Shown piece by piece: positions 1 to 8,045 of a stretch of DNA of 64,000 nucleotides. The notes under the pieces were generated by a model that saw only the letters and a list, made by a program, of their open reading frames with translations, searched no databases and was not told the DNA's origin. Position 1 is the stretch's first letter. Every line of letters starts with the position of its first letter. The DNA is from Azonexus hydrophilus (GTDB taxonomy: Bacteria; Pseudomonadota; Gammaproteobacteria; Burkholderiales; Rhodocyclaceae), in the NCBI RefSeq assembly GCF_001956855.1, contig NZ_MTHD01000003.1:372001-436000 (forward strand), given 5' to 3'. Both the position numbers and the translations under genes were made by a program.

Positions 1-66
1 GTCCGCCAGTTGAACACTTTCAACGGTCAGTTCGGTACCGGCGGCGACGACATCATTCCTCTTTAG
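1..66 (+). other. Possible 3' end of a truncated plus-strand gene
   Basis: Frame 1 on the plus strand is open from the window edge to a TAG at 64-66, giving about 21 residues that end in GGDDIIPL. It would converge on, and overlap by 14 bases, the stop of the response regulator. The minus strand beyond that stop offers no convincing start. Too short to identify; it may be chance. Confidence 0.25.
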
Positions 67-670
67 TCGTCTGCATTACCGCCCGGACCAGTTCTGCCAG
101 CGTCCGGGCGCCCATCTTGTCCATGACCCGGGCGCGGTGTGCCTCGACGGTCTTCATACTGATATTCAGTTCGTCGGCAATCTGCTTGTTCAGTTTGCCG
201 GCAACCACCAGGTCCATGACTTCGCGTTCGCGCTGCGTCAGTTGTTCCAAGCGCTGGGCGATGGCATCGGTGCGCTTGCGCCGGCTGGCGTTCTGGCAGT
301 CGACGGCGAGTGCCCGGCGAATGCGGCCGAGCAGGTCCTCGTTGTGGAAGGGTTTCTCGATGAAGTCGCAGGCGCCACGCTGCAGCGCGGCCACGGCCAT
401 CGGCACGTCGCCGTGGCCGGTGACGAAAATGACTGGCAGGGCCGAGCCGCGGTCGGCCAGGTGTTCGTGCAACTCCAGCCCGCTCATTTCCGGCATCCGG
501 ACGTCGAGCACAAGGCAGCCGCGCATGCCGTCGTGGTAGGCAGCGAGAAAGTGCTCGCCGGATTCGAAGCAGGCGACGGCATAGCCCTCGCCTTCGAGCA
601 GCCAGCTCATTGAATCGCGCATGGCTTCGTCGTCGTCGACAACGTAAATGACTTGTTGAACTTCACTCAT
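53..670 (-). CDS. FixJ/NarL-family response regulator (LuxR-type HTH)
   Basis: Two-component transcription regulator of 205 residues. The receiver domain covers about residues 5-120, with acidic pocket VDDDE near 11-15, the likely phosphoacceptor Asp56 in VLDVRMPE and the conserved Lys in FIEKPF. The C-terminal LuxR-type helix-turn-helix shows LTQREREVMDLVVAG and KTVEAHRARVMDKM, as in FixJ/TodT/DctR-type regulators. I chose the ATG at 670 because AAGGA lies 8 bases upstream; an ATG at 679 has its purine run directly abutting. It overlaps the end of the sensor kinase gene by 8 bases, so the two are almost certainly a cognate pair. Target genes cannot be read from sequence; the LrgAB-type genes at the head of the operon are one candidate. 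Confidence 0.9.
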   Translation of the reverse strand: MSEVQQVIYVVDDDEAMRDSMSWLLEGEGYAVACFESGEHFLAAYHDGMRGCLVLDVRMPEMSGLELHEHLADRGSALPVIFVTGHGDVPMAVAALQRGACDFIEKPFHNEDLLGRIRRALAVDCQNASRRKRTDAIAQRLEQLTQREREVMDLVVAGKLNKQIADELNISMKTVEAHRARVMDKMGARTLAELVRAVMQTTKEE

Positions 671-3059
671 CGTGTTCATCCTTGTCTTCCTGGGGGACGG
701 TGAAATGGAACGCGGTGCCACCCTCGCGGCGCCGTTCCACCCACAGCCGTCCCTGGTGAAATTCTATGATGGATCGGCAGATCGGCAGGCCGATGCCCAT
801 GCCGTCCGGCTTGGTTGTGAAGAACGGGGTGAAGATGCGGTCGAGGTCTTCCTCGGGCAGGCCGTGTCCTTGGTCGGCAATGATTACCTCGACGGTGCGG
901 CTGTCCTTGCTGCGGGCGCTGATGAACAGGCGCCGGGATTCCGGCGGCAGGCCGCTCATCGCCTCGATGCCATTCTTGATCAGGTTGAGCAGCACCTGCT
1001 CGATCATGATGCGGTCGACGACGATGCGCGGCAGGTTTTCCGGAATGTTGACCACCAGTTGCGTGCTGCTGCGCTGCGCCTCGATGTCGGCAAAGGCCCG
1101 TGCTTCGTCGATCAGTTCGAGCAGGCCGACTGCCTGCCGGTACGGCTCGCCCTTCTTGACCATGTCGCGCATGCGGCGAATGATCTTGCCGGCGCGTTCG
1201 GCCTGGTCGGAGGCTTTCTGCATCGCTGCCAGCAGATCGTCGGTGCGGTAGTTGCCGGCCTGCATGCGCTTGACGCAACCGGCGCAGTAGTTGGCAATCG
1301 CCGATAGCGGCTGGTTGAGTTCGTGGGCCAGCGACGAGGCCATCTCACCCATGGTGATCAGTCGCGAGGTTTGGTCGAGGCGCTTCTGCTGTTGCAGGTT
1401 GACCTCCTCGATATGTTTGCGGTCGGTGATGTCGGCGGCGATCTGGACCTTGACGGTACGCCCGTCCACCCAGCGGATGGCGCGCTCGTGCAGGTGATAC
1501 CAGTGGCCGGACAACTGGTGACGGATTTCGCCGTCGAACAGTTCGCACGGCAGGTCTTCGGGCTTCAGCGTGGCGGGGTCGCGGTTCAGTTCTTCCGGCT
1601 CCGGGTGGCAGGGCTCGGTGACGACAGCGGAGTCGCGACCGACGGCGTCGAAACCGAAAATGCTCTGGAATGCCCGGTTGGCGAAGAGGATTTCGCCGCT
1701 TTCCAGGTCGGCAACGTGCACGGCCGAATCGAGACCATCGATCACCGTTTCGAAACGTTCGTGAGCACGCTCCAGCTCGAGGCGGGCGCGGCGCGGCTCG
1801 GTGATGTCGTTCATCGACGCCATCCAGCCGATCTGGCGGCCCTGGGTGTCGATCAGCGGCGAGAAATAGAGGCGGACGTAGAAGCGTTCCCCGCTCTTGC
1901 GCATGATCCGCATCTCGAAGCCGCCGGCCGGGGCCTTGCCGGCCAGTGCAGTGTCGATGGTGTGTTGCAGCGCGGCGAACTCTTCGGGCGGCCAGTACGG
2001 GTAGGGTGGCTTGATCCCGACCAGTTCGCTCTCCTCGAAACCGGTCATGCGGCAGAAGGCGGAATTGACGAAGGAAATCCGCCCCTCCAGGTCGATGGCG
2101 CGCAGGCCGGTGATCAGTGACTGCGACATCGCCTGGCGAAAGGCGTAGGCCGCGCGCAGCTGTTCCTCGGTTTCGGCCCGGCGCTGTGCGTGGCGGCGCA
2201 ACTGCAGCATGGTGACCGAGGTGATGCCGGTGAGGATGATGATCAGCAGCGTCGGCAGGAAGGTCAGCCAGACGCCGCCGCCGCGGTAGGCGACGATTTC
2301 CAGGCCGAGGCGGTTGTTCGGCAGGTTGAGGTTGATGCGCCCGGAAATCTGGCGGTCGCTCGGCTTGACCGAGGTGTTGCTGAAAACCTCGCGTTCCTGC
2401 GCGTCGACCACACTCAGGCTGTAGCGCGTGGTGAAGGCGGTGGGCATGGAAACGCGGAGCAGGGTTTCCAGTGACTGGACAGCGATGAAGGCGCCCAGGT
2501 CGGCGCTGCCGCGCTGTACCGGAATGATGATGTCGTGCAGCGGCCGGCGGTCGACATCCGGGTAATCCGAGGAGACGACTTCCCGGCGAATGCGCAGGGC
2601 TTCCTGCAACGCGGCCAGGCGCACGCCGCTGAGGCGTTCGCCGACGAATGTTGCGGTCGACTCGTTCGGCGCCACCCATTCCACGTAGCCATCGGTGTCG
2701 ACCCAGATGATCGCATGCAGTTCGGGATTTTCCCGGACGTGCCGGGTGGAGCGGACCTGGAAGGCCTCGTAGTCGAGTTGCAGGAATTCCTGGTCGCGTC
2801 CCAGTTCGCCGAGAAAGTCGATGTGGCTGAACAGGCGGTTCTCCAGCGTTCGTTCGGCCCAGTGCATGTCGCCTTCCAGCGCCGACTTCGCCGTGTCATG
2901 TTCGCGCCACTGCAGCAGACCGGTGATGATCAGCATGGCCAGCGCGAAGATGCCGACGGCAAGGTAGGGCGCGTTCCACAACCAGGTCTGGTGTGGCGAA
3001 GGAGCGGGAGGCTTGGGGAACATGACGGGATTCTTGGCCGACCCGCCGGGATCGGCCAT
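663..3059 (-). CDS. Membrane-bound PAS-domain sensor histidine kinase
   Basis: Sensor kinase of 798 residues. The first membrane segment lies near residues 30-50, followed by a periplasmic CHASE-like domain of about 210 residues and a second segment near 265-285. Two cytoplasmic PAS domains follow (about 305-430 and 435-550), the first with a PAC-like tail ending DITEPRRARLELERAHERFE. The HisKA motif SLAHELNQPLSAIANY has the phospho-accepting His near 579. The HATPase domain shows the N box NLIKNGIEA, DQGHGLP and GMGIGLPICRSI. This architecture and the ELNQPL wording fit the FixL/DctB kinase group. The start at 3059 has AAGGG 9 bases upstream; an alternative is Met13. It begins 12 bases after the lrgB-type stop and overlaps the regulator gene, so all four genes look cotranscribed. 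The ligand is unknown. Confidence 0.9.
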   Translation of the reverse strand: MADPGGSAKNPVMFPKPPAPSPHQTWLWNAPYLAVGIFALAMLIITGLLQWREHDTAKSALEGDMHWAERTLENRLFSHIDFLGELGRDQEFLQLDYEAFQVRSTRHVRENPELHAIIWVDTDGYVEWVAPNESTATFVGERLSGVRLAALQEALRIRREVVSSDYPDVDRRPLHDIIIPVQRGSADLGAFIAVQSLETLLRVSMPTAFTTRYSLSVVDAQEREVFSNTSVKPSDRQISGRINLNLPNNRLGLEIVAYRGGGVWLTFLPTLLIIILTGITSVTMLQLRRHAQRRAETEEQLRAAYAFRQAMSQSLITGLRAIDLEGRISFVNSAFCRMTGFEESELVGIKPPYPYWPPEEFAALQHTIDTALAGKAPAGGFEMRIMRKSGERFYVRLYFSPLIDTQGRQIGWMASMNDITEPRRARLELERAHERFETVIDGLDSAVHVADLESGEILFANRAFQSIFGFDAVGRDSAVVTEPCHPEPEELNRDPATLKPEDLPCELFDGEIRHQLSGHWYHLHERAIRWVDGRTVKVQIAADITDRKHIEEVNLQQQKRLDQTSRLITMGEMASSLAHELNQPLSAIANYCAGCVKRMQAGNYRTDDLLAAMQKASDQAERAGKIIRRMRDMVKKGEPYRQAVGLLELIDEARAFADIEAQRSSTQLVVNIPENLPRIVVDRIMIEQVLLNLIKNGIEAMSGLPPESRRLFISARSKDSRTVEVIIADQGHGLPEEDLDRIFTPFFTTKPDGMGIGLPICRSIIEFHQGRLWVERRREGGTAFHFTVPQEDKDEHDE

Positions 3060-3071
3060 TGGTACTTACCC

Positions 3072-3794
3072 TTACTTGAGCAGCCAGTCGGCAATGCCCG
3101 GCAGCAGCAGTGCCGTGAGCAGGCCGTTCAGACCCATCGCCAGGGCGGCAAAAGCGCCCATCTGTTCGTTGATCTGGAAGGCGCGGGCGGTGCCGATGCC
3201 GTGTGACGCAACGCCGAGCGAAAAACCGCGGATCGCCGGATCGTCGATGCGGATCAGCGTGAACACCTTGCCGCCGATGATCGCCCCGAGGACGCCGGTA
3301 AAAATCACCAGTACCGCCGTCAGCGAAGGCAGGCCACCGATGCGCTCGGCGATGCCCATGGCGATCGGCGTCGTCACCGACTTCGGTGCCAGCGAGGCCT
3401 GGGTGGCGGTGCTGGCATCGAACAGGCGGGCGATCAGCACGGCCGAAACGATGGCGGTGGTGCTGCCGGCCAGCAAGCCGGCGGAAATCGGCAGCAGCAT
3501 GCTGCGGACCCGGCGGAACTGCGTGTACAGCGGCACGGCGAGCGCAACCGTGGCTGGGCCGAGCAGGAAGTGCACGAACTGGGCGCCGTCGAAGTAGGTT
3601 TCGTACGATGTTCCGGTCAACCCGAGCAAACCGGCAAGAATGGCGACGGCGATCAGCACCGGGTTGGCCAGTGGATGTTGCCCGCTGCGCAGGTAGAGCG
3701 CATGCGCCGCCTGGTAGGCGAGCAGCGTGATGGTCAGGCCGAGCAGCGGCGAGGCTGACAGGTAGACCCAGATTTCCCCGATCGGCGGCGTCAT
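3072..3794 (-). CDS. LrgB/CidB-family (YohK-like) inner membrane protein
   Basis: Polytopic membrane protein of 240 residues in the LrgB/CidB/YohK family, partner of LrgA/CidA proteins. In Gram-positive bacteria these control murein hydrolase activity, and in other organisms they have been linked to pyruvate or glycolate transport. The sequence shows six or more hydrophobic segments and the family signature LAPKSVTTPIAMGIAERIGG, which is central in LrgB proteins, followed by SHGIGTARAFQ. An upstream in-frame extension exists, but the ATG at 3794 overlaps the previous stop as ATGA and gives the normal family length. It is translationally coupled to the lrgA-type gene upstream and followed 12 bases later by the sensor kinase. 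Confidence 0.9.
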   Translation of the reverse strand: MTPPIGEIWVYLSASPLLGLTITLLAYQAAHALYLRSGQHPLANPVLIAVAILAGLLGLTGTSYETYFDGAQFVHFLLGPATVALAVPLYTQFRRVRSMLLPISAGLLAGSTTAIVSAVLIARLFDASTATQASLAPKSVTTPIAMGIAERIGGLPSLTAVLVIFTGVLGAIIGGKVFTLIRIDDPAIRGFSLGVASHGIGTARAFQINEQMGAFAALAMGLNGLLTALLLPGIADWLLK

Positions 3795-4144
3795 GCGGCG
3801 TCCTTGCGGGTGAGGCGCTGGCACAGCTGCATCACGCCGGCGGTAACGGCCAGCGTCAGTACGGTGCTGAGCAGCAGCGACAGCAACAGCGCCAGCCATT
3901 CGTCGCCGACCCGGTTGAGATGCAGGACGATGCCGGTGCCAGCGGGCACGAAGAGCAGCGACAGATGCTTCAGCAGGTTCTGGCTGGTGGTGCGCAGTTC
4001 TTCATCGGGGCCGTCGCGCAGCAGCAGGATCAGGAACAGCAGCAACATGCCTGCGACCGGGCCGGGAACCGGCAGGGCCAGCCAGCGGACCAGCACTTCG
4101 CCGATCAACTGGCACAGCAGCAGCAAGGAAAGGGCGGCGAGCAT
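3791..4144 (-). CDS. LrgA/CidA-family holin-like membrane protein
   Basis: Small hydrophobic protein of 117 residues, with four predicted membrane segments and the family motif LPVPGPVAGMLLLFLILLL near residues 27-45. LrgA/CidA proteins are holin-like and work with LrgB/CidB. The annotated start is the ATG at 4144 with GGAG about 9 bases upstream. That ribosome site lies between the two arms of an inverted repeat at 4145-4173. The gene heads the operon lrgA-lrgB-kinase-regulator. Confidence 0.88.
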   Translation of the reverse strand: MLAALSLLLLCQLIGEVLVRWLALPVPGPVAGMLLLFLILLLRDGPDEELRTTSQNLLKHLSLLFVPAGTGIVLHLNRVGDEWLALLLSLLLSTVLTLAVTAGVMQLCQRLTRKDAA

Positions 4145-4173
4145 GGGCGGACTCCGTGACAGAATGTCCGCCC
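4145..4173. repeat. 8-bp inverted repeat at the lrgA-type start
   Basis: GGGCGGAC (4145-4152) and GTCCGCCC (4166-4173) form perfect arms with 13 bases between them. One arm touches the start codon of the lrgA-type gene and the Shine-Dalgarno GGAG lies in the spacer. If the -10 at 4174-4179 is right, transcription starts within the distal arm, so the repeat would act mainly as a DNA operator. If transcription starts farther upstream, it could act as an RNA hairpin. Confidence 0.5.
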
Positions 4174-4202
4174 AGTGTATTTGCGCCTTTTTGTTTTGTT
4201 AA
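4174..4202 (-). promoter_or_regulatory. Candidate sigma-70 promoter of the lrgAB-kinase operon
   Basis: On the minus strand TTAACA (4197-4202) and TACACT (4174-4179) are separated by exactly 17 bases. They differ from the consensus at one and two positions. The site is 30 bases upstream of the lrgA-type start. Prediction by eye only. Confidence 0.4.
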
Positions 4203-4239
4203 GCCGGTAAAAAAGCGAAGGATATTTTACTTCTGGTAA

Positions 4240-6102
4240 TTAATAGTCTTCGTCGCTCGACCACATTTCCTTGGTGAAGCGGATCACCCGGTTGCGCCCC
4301 GTTTCCTTCGCCTGATACAGGGCGATGTCGGCGAACTTGACTGCCTGCCAGAAGGTGGAGCTGTCGCCCGGGAAGTCGGCGATGCCGATCGAGATGGTCT
4401 TCTTCAGGACGATGCTGCCGATCTGTATTTTCAACGCCTCGACCTCGGCGCGGATCTTTTCGGCGATCTGGAATGCCTGCTCGGAACTGCTGTCGAGCAG
4501 GATGATCAGGAACTCCTCGCCGCCATAGCGGATGACCAGGTCGGAGGCGCGCACCGACTGCTTGAGCACGTTGGCCAGCGACTTGATCACGGCATCGCCG
4601 GCATCATGGCCGTGGGTGTCGTTGACCATCTTGAAGTAGTCGAGGTCGAGCATCAGGATGGCGGCGTGGGCGCGTTTGCGCTGGACGCCGGCAACCAGGG
4701 TTTCGACATATTCCTCGAGGAAGCGGCGATTGTTCAGGCCGGTCATCGGGTCGCGCAGCGTCGAATCGCGCAGGCTTTCCATCAGGCGTTTGGTTTCCAG
4801 CACTGGCGCGGTTTCGCGCAGGTAGACCTGGAGCAGCGGCGCGCATTCCTGCAGTTTTTTCTCTTCATCCGGGGCGCAGATGATCTGCACGATGCTGCCG
4901 ACAGCACCGGACTGGATGATCGGGAAGCAGACGTGGCGACGGTCGCTGGCATCCGGCGGCGGCTGGAACGCGTAGCAGATACCCGGGTTGTCGATGCTGT
5001 CGACGACATGGCCGGTACGGCGGACGCGGCAGGCCTCGGGGCGGACCAGGATTTCCGGATCGCACCAGCGGCAGCCGTCGGCGGCCTGACCATCGACGAT
5101 GATGCTCTTCATCTGCTTCTTGTTGCTGGCGATCTCGTAGAGCGAGAACTCCTTGCGCTCGAATTCCTTCATCAGCGTCGTCGACAGCCGTTCGTAGATT
5201 TCCGATTTGGTTTCGTCTTCCTCGATGGCCTGCTTGAAGTGCGCCGCCTTGGACAGGCCGTCGACCATCTCGATGGTCGCGTTCAGCAGGTTCTCCCCGG
5301 GGGTTGCCGTGCGCTCGGTCAGCTTGGCCACGCTCATGCCGATGCGGTTCAGGCCGGTGTCCAGAAAACGCAACAGGCGGTTCATGTCATTCGCGATCTG
5401 GCCGATTTCATCGTTGGTCCGTTGCTTGACCTGGGCCTTGAAATCGCCTTCAAGCGCCCGCTGGACGGCCAGTTCGACTTCGGTCGCCGTCTCCGAGATC
5501 GGCCGCAGCAGGCGGCGCAGCAGCAGCACCAGCAGGATGGCGAAAACCGTGACGGCACCGGTGATGCCGGCAACTGTCGCCAGGGCTTTCTGGCGCAGCC
5601 CGTCGATCGACATGGTCATGGTCACCGCGCCGAGCACGGTGCCTTCGTCGACCTGATGGCATTGCAGGCAATTCGGTGTGCCGTGCGAGGTGGCGATATA
5701 GGGAATGGTGCCGCGGAAAATGGTATCGCCGTTTTCCTCGTAAACCTCGAACGAAGGCTTACCCCCTGCCATCACCTGACGCTCGATGGTGTCTGGCTTG
5801 CTCTCGACGTTGAGCCCGGCGCCGAACTGGCGTTCGACTTCCGGCGAGCGGACGACCCGGGCCGAGCGCAGGCCCCGCACTTCCAGCATGCGATTCAGGA
5901 AACTCTCGCGCCGGTCGATGACGCCATTGATCATGGCTTCCGTCAGATGGACACGAACCACCTCGCCCGCCGTCTGGATATGGTCGGTAGCCGAGGCAAT
6001 CGAGAAGCTGCGGAATGCATACAGACTGATCGCCACCAGCACGGCCAGCAGGGTCGCGGCGATGGCGATGAAGAAGAGGGTGACCTTGGTGTTGAGATTC
6101 AC
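4240..6102 (-). CDS. Membrane diguanylate cyclase with periplasmic CxxCH haem-type sensor domain
   Basis: Signalling enzyme of 620 residues predicted to make cyclic di-GMP. The first membrane helix is at about 7-30. A periplasmic domain contains Cys145-Leu-Gln-Cys148-His149, a c-type haem attachment motif, of the kind seen in DUF3365/Tll0287-like sensors. A second helix lies near 172-195, followed by a HAMP segment. A middle region of about 130 residues resembles a GAF-like domain and holds four clustered cysteines (CRWC, EACR, GICY). The GGDEF domain has LNNRRFLEEY, DLDYFKMVNDTHGHDAGD, the inhibitory RxxD site (RASD) and an intact GGEEF. Haem attachment would need the cytochrome c maturation machinery. 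A redox or gas signal is an inference. It is a single gene, separated by over 95 bases from the lrgAB operon. Confidence 0.9.
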   Translation of the reverse strand: MNLNTKVTLFFIAIAATLLAVLVAISLYAFRSFSIASATDHIQTAGEVVRVHLTEAMINGVIDRRESFLNRMLEVRGLRSARVVRSPEVERQFGAGLNVESKPDTIERQVMAGGKPSFEVYEENGDTIFRGTIPYIATSHGTPNCLQCHQVDEGTVLGAVTMTMSIDGLRQKALATVAGITGAVTVFAILLVLLLRRLLRPISETATEVELAVQRALEGDFKAQVKQRTNDEIGQIANDMNRLLRFLDTGLNRIGMSVAKLTERTATPGENLLNATIEMVDGLSKAAHFKQAIEEDETKSEIYERLSTTLMKEFERKEFSLYEIASNKKQMKSIIVDGQAADGCRWCDPEILVRPEACRVRRTGHVVDSIDNPGICYAFQPPPDASDRRHVCFPIIQSGAVGSIVQIICAPDEEKKLQECAPLLQVYLRETAPVLETKRLMESLRDSTLRDPMTGLNNRRFLEEYVETLVAGVQRKRAHAAILMLDLDYFKMVNDTHGHDAGDAVIKSLANVLKQSVRASDLVIRYGGEEFLIILLDSSSEQAFQIAEKIRAEVEALKIQIGSIVLKKTISIGIADFPGDSSTFWQAVKFADIALYQAKETGRNRVIRFTKEMWSSDEDY

Positions 6103-6259
6103 GATGAGGTTCCGGCAATGCGGTTTCGGAAGAGCGTCATTATGTCCGAGGGGTAGGGTACGACCAAGGTGTTAGGTCGGTCGGTCCGAGCAAAATGCGG
6201 GTTTCTTGATCAAGGTCAATAATCCGCTACGGCTTGTCCCGGCGTTTTTGTCAGTTTGT

Positions 6260-6273
6260 TGCGGTCGACCGCA
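6260..6273. repeat. Perfect 14-bp palindrome TGCGGTCGACCGCA
   Basis: Intergenic copy of the dispersed motif, between the haem-type cyclase gene and the aceB terminator. The same full palindrome occurs at 42591-42604, and the 10-base core TGCGGTCGAC recurs across the window (see findings). Confidence 0.85.
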
Positions 6274-6280
6274 GAATTCA

Positions 6281-6308
6281 ATAAAAAACGCCGGGTTGCC
6301 CCGGCGTT
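6281..6308 (-). terminator. Rho-independent terminator of aceB
   Basis: The stem AACGCCGGG (6287-6295) pairs with CCCGGCGTT (6300-6308) around a TTGC loop. On the minus strand it is followed by a run of six T, 26 bases after the aceB stop. Confidence 0.85.
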
Positions 6309-6333
6309 CAGTCTCTCTCCGCTTCTTGTCTTT

Positions 6334-7932
6334 TTACGCCATCGCTTCGTACAGCGGCAGCGTCAGGAACTCCGGGTATTCCGGGGTCAGCGACATTTCG
6401 TCGAAGATGACGGCTGCCTTGTCGTAGCTGGCGGTGTCTTCGCCTTGAGCGGAAACGGAGGCCTTCACCTTGGCAAGTTCCTCGGCGATCATCGGGCGGA
6501 CCATTTCGACGGTGACCTTGCGGCCGTCGTCGAGGACGCCCTTCGGCGAGACCACCCACTGCCACACTTGCGAGCGGCTGATTTCGGCGGTGGCGGCGTC
6601 TTCCATCAGGTTGTGGATGGGCACGCAGCCGTTGCCGGCCAGCCAGCTACCCAGATAGTGGATGCCGACGTTGATGTTGTTGCGCAGGCCGGCTTCGGTG
6701 ATCGGGGCTTCCGGGCGGAAATCGAGCCACTGGGCCGGGCCGAAGCTGCCTTCGACCTGCTTGTCGAACTGGTTCGGGCGGTCGCCCAGCACCTTGACGA
6801 ACTCTTCCATGGCGATCGGCACCAGGCCCGGGTGGGCGACCCAGCCGCCGTCGAAGCCGTCGTTGGCGTCGCGGGTCTTGTCGTGACGGATGCCGGCCAG
6901 GGCCTTTTCGTTGGCCACCGGATCGTTCTTGATCGGGATCAGCGCCGACATGCCGCCCATCGCCGGGGCGCCGCGCTTGTGACAGGCCTGCACCAGCGCC
7001 AGAGCGTAGCCGCGCATGAACGGCACTTCCATGGTGATGGCGCTGCGCTGGGCCAGGCAGAAGTCCTTGTTCTTCTTGAACTTCTTGATGCACGAGAAGA
7101 TGTAGTCCCAGCGACCGGCGTTGAGGCCGGCGGAGTGGTTGCGCAGTTCGTAGAGGATTTCTTCCATCTCGAAGGTGGCGAGGATGGTTTCGACCAGCAC
7201 GGTGGCCTTGATCGTACCCTGCGGCAGGCCGACGTGGTCCTGGGCCAGGACGAAGGCGTCGTTCCACAGGCGGGCTTCGAGGTGGCTTTCCATCTTCGGC
7301 AGGTAGTAGAACGGGCCGGCGCCGCGGGCGATCTGTTCCTTGGCGTTGTGGAAGAAGACCAGGCCGAAGTCGAACAGGCCGCCGGAGACGCGCTGGCCGT
7401 CAACGAGGACGTGCTTTTCGTCGAGGTGCCAGCCACGCGGACGGATCTGCAGCGTGGCGATCTTGTCGTTGAGCTTGTATTCCTTGCCGTTCTCGTTCTT
7501 GAACGAGAGTTCGCGGCGGATCGCCTTGTACAGGTTAACCTGGCCCTGGATCTGGTTTTCCCAGTTCGGGCTGTTGGAATCCTCGAAGTCGGTCATGTAG
7601 GAGTCAGCGCCCGAGTTGAAGGCGTTGATGATCATCTTGGCTTCGACCGGGCCGGTGATTTCGACGCGGCGGCATTGCAGGGCGGCCGGCACCGGGGCGA
7701 CCTTCCAGTCGCCGTTGCGGATGTGGGCGGTTTCCGGCAGGAAGTCGGGCATTTCGCCGGCGTCGATGCGAGCCTGGCGGTCAACGCGGGCCTTGAGCAG
7801 TTCCTGGCGGCGGGCCTCGAAAGCGCGGTGCAGCTTGGCGACGAATTCGAGCGCTTCGGTGGTCAGGATGGATTCCCATTCGGGCTTGATCGGGGCGGTG
7901 ATTTGAACGCCGGCGGGGAGGTTGATGGCCAT
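6334..7932 (-). CDS. aceB: Malate synthase A
   Basis: Glyoxylate-shunt enzyme that condenses glyoxylate with acetyl-CoA to form malate. It has 532 residues, the usual length of isoform A. Conserved stretches include TDFEDSNSPNWENQIQGQ near residue 115, IRPRGWHLDEKH, YYLPKMESHLEARLWNDAF, the substrate-binding VLVETILATFEMEEILYELR, and the C-terminal VHNLMEDAATAEISRSQVWQW-like segment (here IHNLMEDAATAEISRSQ). The ATG at 7932 is preceded by GGAG at a good distance. It is monocistronic with its own terminator. It is divergent from a LysR-type regulator and shares an upstream palindrome with aceA at 12057, so the two shunt genes are probably co-regulated although about 2.7 kb apart. Confidence 0.97.
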   Translation of the reverse strand: MAINLPAGVQITAPIKPEWESILTTEALEFVAKLHRAFEARRQELLKARVDRQARIDAGEMPDFLPETAHIRNGDWKVAPVPAALQCRRVEITGPVEAKMIINAFNSGADSYMTDFEDSNSPNWENQIQGQVNLYKAIRRELSFKNENGKEYKLNDKIATLQIRPRGWHLDEKHVLVDGQRVSGGLFDFGLVFFHNAKEQIARGAGPFYYLPKMESHLEARLWNDAFVLAQDHVGLPQGTIKATVLVETILATFEMEEILYELRNHSAGLNAGRWDYIFSCIKKFKKNKDFCLAQRSAITMEVPFMRGYALALVQACHKRGAPAMGGMSALIPIKNDPVANEKALAGIRHDKTRDANDGFDGGWVAHPGLVPIAMEEFVKVLGDRPNQFDKQVEGSFGPAQWLDFRPEAPITEAGLRNNINVGIHYLGSWLAGNGCVPIHNLMEDAATAEISRSQVWQWVVSPKGVLDDGRKVTVEMVRPMIAEELAKVKASVSAQGEDTASYDKAAVIFDEMSLTPEYPEFLTLPLYEAMA

Positions 7933-7977
7933 GATGAATCTCCGGTAAAGAGTGATGGAAATAGTTTTGATGGGTGC

Positions 7978-8006
7978 ATTCTATGGGTCTTCTATAAGAC
8001 AGGAAA
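7978..8006 (-). promoter_or_regulatory. Possible aceB promoter overlapping the operator
   Basis: On the minus strand TAGAAT (7978-7983) lies 17 bases from a weak TTTCCT (8001-8006). The palindromic element at 7987-8000 falls inside this spacer, where a bound protein would block or remodel the promoter. The -35 match is poor, so the call is tentative. Confidence 0.3.
7987..8000. promoter_or_regulatory. Operator-like near-palindrome upstream of aceB
   Basis: GTCTTCTATAAGAC lies 55 bases upstream of aceB. It differs by one base from the perfect palindrome GTCTTATATAAGAC upstream of aceA (12057-12070). A shared site in front of both glyoxylate-shunt genes suggests a common regulator. The adjacent LysR protein or an unlinked GntR-type regulator could bind it. 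Confidence 0.6.
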
Positions 8007-8045
8007 GGCGGCTAGAATCATTTCATCTTTTACTCTGGGTATTAA

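Noticed and set aside
4606-6156. Open frame of 516 codons opposite the haem-type cyclase gene
   Set aside because: Shadow of a gene with clear GGDEF, HAMP and CxxCH motifs.
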